From assembly GCA_003731685.1 (NCBI GenBank), contig RCNO01000012.1, positions 1 through 34,484 on the forward strand: a DNA stretch of 34,484 bases, read 5' to 3'. The position numbers and the translations under genes are program-made. Shown piece by piece: positions 33,444 through 34,484 of the stretch. The notes beneath the pieces were generated by a model that did not search any database, had not been told where the DNA came from, and saw only the letters and a list, made by a program, of their open reading frames with translations. How positions within the stretch are numbered: the first letter of the stretch is position 1; each line of letters begins with the position of its first letter. The DNA comes from Bacteroidetes/Chlorobi group bacterium MS-B_bin-24 (GTDB taxonomy: Bacteria > Bacteroidota > Ignavibacteria > Kapaibacteriales > UBA2268).

Positions 33444-34484
33444 AATATTTGAACACTGCATATCCAAAAGGTAATAAGATGATTTGGTTGTAGCTGTTCA
33501 TACAAAATTCACCCAAAATTATTTCTGAGTACTTCAGGAAAGAGTTATCGCTTTCAATAAAAGTTGGCTGTTCTTGGTTGGAAAAGTTGCCGAGTATAAT
33601 TATGTCGAATTCTTTCAATACTCGTTTATATGCTACTACATACGGATTTGTGGAATCAAGCTTGAGGATTTTCGATTCTTCGAACTTTTCGTTGGTTAAG
33701 TTAAATTCTTTTATCAATGAGTTTACATTTTGAATGAATCTGACTATGTTCGAGTTGAGCCAAGGCATTGAAGCAATTGAAAAAAGAGGTAAAATTTCTG
33801 GCGGGTACTGCTCAATTTCCTCGGTAGTGAAATTTAGCCCTGTATTGTAGGGCAGAGCATCACAAAGTTCGAACCCCGAAAGTAGGAATCGAATTCCGGG
33901 GAGAAAGGAATTGAAAACATAAGTCATTTGGCTGTAATCGCAACCAAACCTTGCAGAGCGTGGTGTGTTGTGTGTTTCGGGCGTCAAAAAGAATGGCAAC
34001 GGAAACTCATCGTTTTCCAATTTCATTATAAATTCATTCATTTTTTCGGGATTAGCTTCATCGAAAAACAAATAGCCCAATGCCGCATTGTAGCCTTTTT
34101 CCTTTGATTTGCTATGAATGTTGAAGTTTTCTTCCCAAAAGATAAAATCTTCTTTCAAAGAGCGTGCATTTGCAAAAATGTTATCCAGCAGTTCTTGGGG
34201 TATGGCGTGACCCATATCAATCATAGCACCGTCGATGTTGAATTTTGTTATGAAGTATGGGATAATGTCGGCTATGAAATTCCAAAGGCTATCGACTTTT
34301 TTTCCACCTTCGATTAATTCCTTCGAATACATTCGAACTGTGTTGTAAGCAATGTAGTTGAAATCGGGATGTTCGTAATAGCGAAAATAAGTAACATCCT
34401 TCCATAAGGGCTGTGTGTCGTCGGGAGGCCAGTCGGCAAATGCAAAAGGTATCCTTGCCTTTGTTCCGTCGGATAAAATACCAA
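33430..34484 (-). CDS. GH13 alpha-amylase-family protein, 3' part (5' end beyond window)
   Basis: The frame stays open upstream of the ATG at 34332 to the window edge, adding 50 codons (ending YIAYNTVR), so the gene is cut rather than starting there; 350 codons are visible. It resembles the GH13 maltosyltransferase/alpha-amylase group. Region II is DGAMIDMGHAIP with the nucleophile Asp, region III is DFIFWEENF with the acid/base Glu, and region IV is ETHNTPRSA, followed by LPGIRFLLSGFEL. Two near-invariant residues differ: Met replaces the Arg two before the nucleophile, and Asn replaces the region IV Asp (usually HDTPR or PDTPR). Activity is therefore doubtful or altered. It converges on comF with a 14-base overlap. 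Confidence 0.75.
   Translation of the reverse strand, partial: GILSDGTKARIPFAFADWPPDDTQPLWKDVTYFRYYEHPDFNYIAYNTVRMYSKELIEGGKKVDSLWNFIADIIPYFITKFNIDGAMIDMGHAIPQELLDNIFANARSLKEDFIFWEENFNIHSKSKEKGYNAALGYLFFDEANPEKMNEFIMKLENDEFPLPFFLTPETHNTPRSARFGCDYSQMTYVFNSFLPGIRFLLSGFELCDALPYNTGLNFTTEEIEQYPPEILPLFSIASMPWLNSNIVRFIQNVNSLIKEFNLTNEKFEESKILKLDSTNPYVVAYKRVLKEFDIIILGNFSNQEQPTFIESDNSFLKYSEIILGEFCMNSYNQIILLPFGYAVFKYFKQL

Noticed and set aside
33855-33880. tRNA T-loop-like GTTCGAAC
   Set aside because: TTCGAA is frequent here through codon use, the site is inside the GH13 coding sequence, and no cloverleaf can be built around it.

Overview
The window looks like chromosomal DNA from an AT-rich member of the Bacteroidota/Chlorobiota (FCB) group. 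The grounds are a SusC/SusD outer-membrane pair, a C-terminal type A sorting domain of the type IX secretion system (T9SS) on a secreted metallopeptidase, several lipoproteins, many starts without a Shine-Dalgarno (SD) sequence, and one good match to the Bacteroidota promoter pattern TTTG-N19-TAnnTTTG. An Ignavibacteria- or Kapabacteria-like lineage is my guess; no rRNA or other decisive marker is present. I see no tRNA, rRNA, CRISPR array, prophage or insertion sequence. The region reads as stable chromosome.

Layout. (1) 1-13726 is rich in peptidases: a subtilisin-like S8 protease, a DPP5-like S9 peptidase, an M16 zinc peptidase, an M1 aminopeptidase with a sorting domain, and a lipoprotein with two aspartyl-protease-like lobes. 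Between them lie an SDR oxidoreductase, purN, a minus-strand operon (aldo/keto reductase, aromatic amino acid decarboxylase, M16) and an EamA transporter. (2) 14071-18749 is a SusC/SusD pair behind a long leader and closed by a strong terminator. (3) 18795-25586 holds housekeeping genes: an FtsL/DivIC-like protein, rho, adk with a large alpha-solenoid protein upstream, a YhdH-type oxidoreductase and a prohibitin-like SPFH protein. (4) 25587-26291 is the largest gene-free stretch. It contains a diverged direct duplication of a two-hairpin, REP-like element. (5) 26292-34484 has an ArgD-like aminotransferase, an IPT/TIG plus SUMF1-fold lipoprotein, a tight glmM-cinA-tsaD operon, a MauE/DoxX-like membrane protein overlapping comF, and the 3' part of a GH13 (alpha-amylase family) gene cut by the window end.

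How the genes may work together (inference): secreted and periplasmic peptidases beside a SusCD pair suggest protein or peptide use, with SusCD as a possible oligopeptide importer in the manner of RagAB; the EamA transporter and the decarboxylase could act downstream. Nothing in the sequence proves the substrate.

Most notable for follow-up: the GH13 gene, which appears to have lost two near-invariant active-site residues; the duplicated two-hairpin element; the bilobed aspartyl-protease lipoprotein with an altered second motif; the SusC leader with a 16-codon ORF that stays open past a single TAG; and two convergent gene pairs whose stop codons share the same TTAA. I did not find a clearly new multi-gene system.
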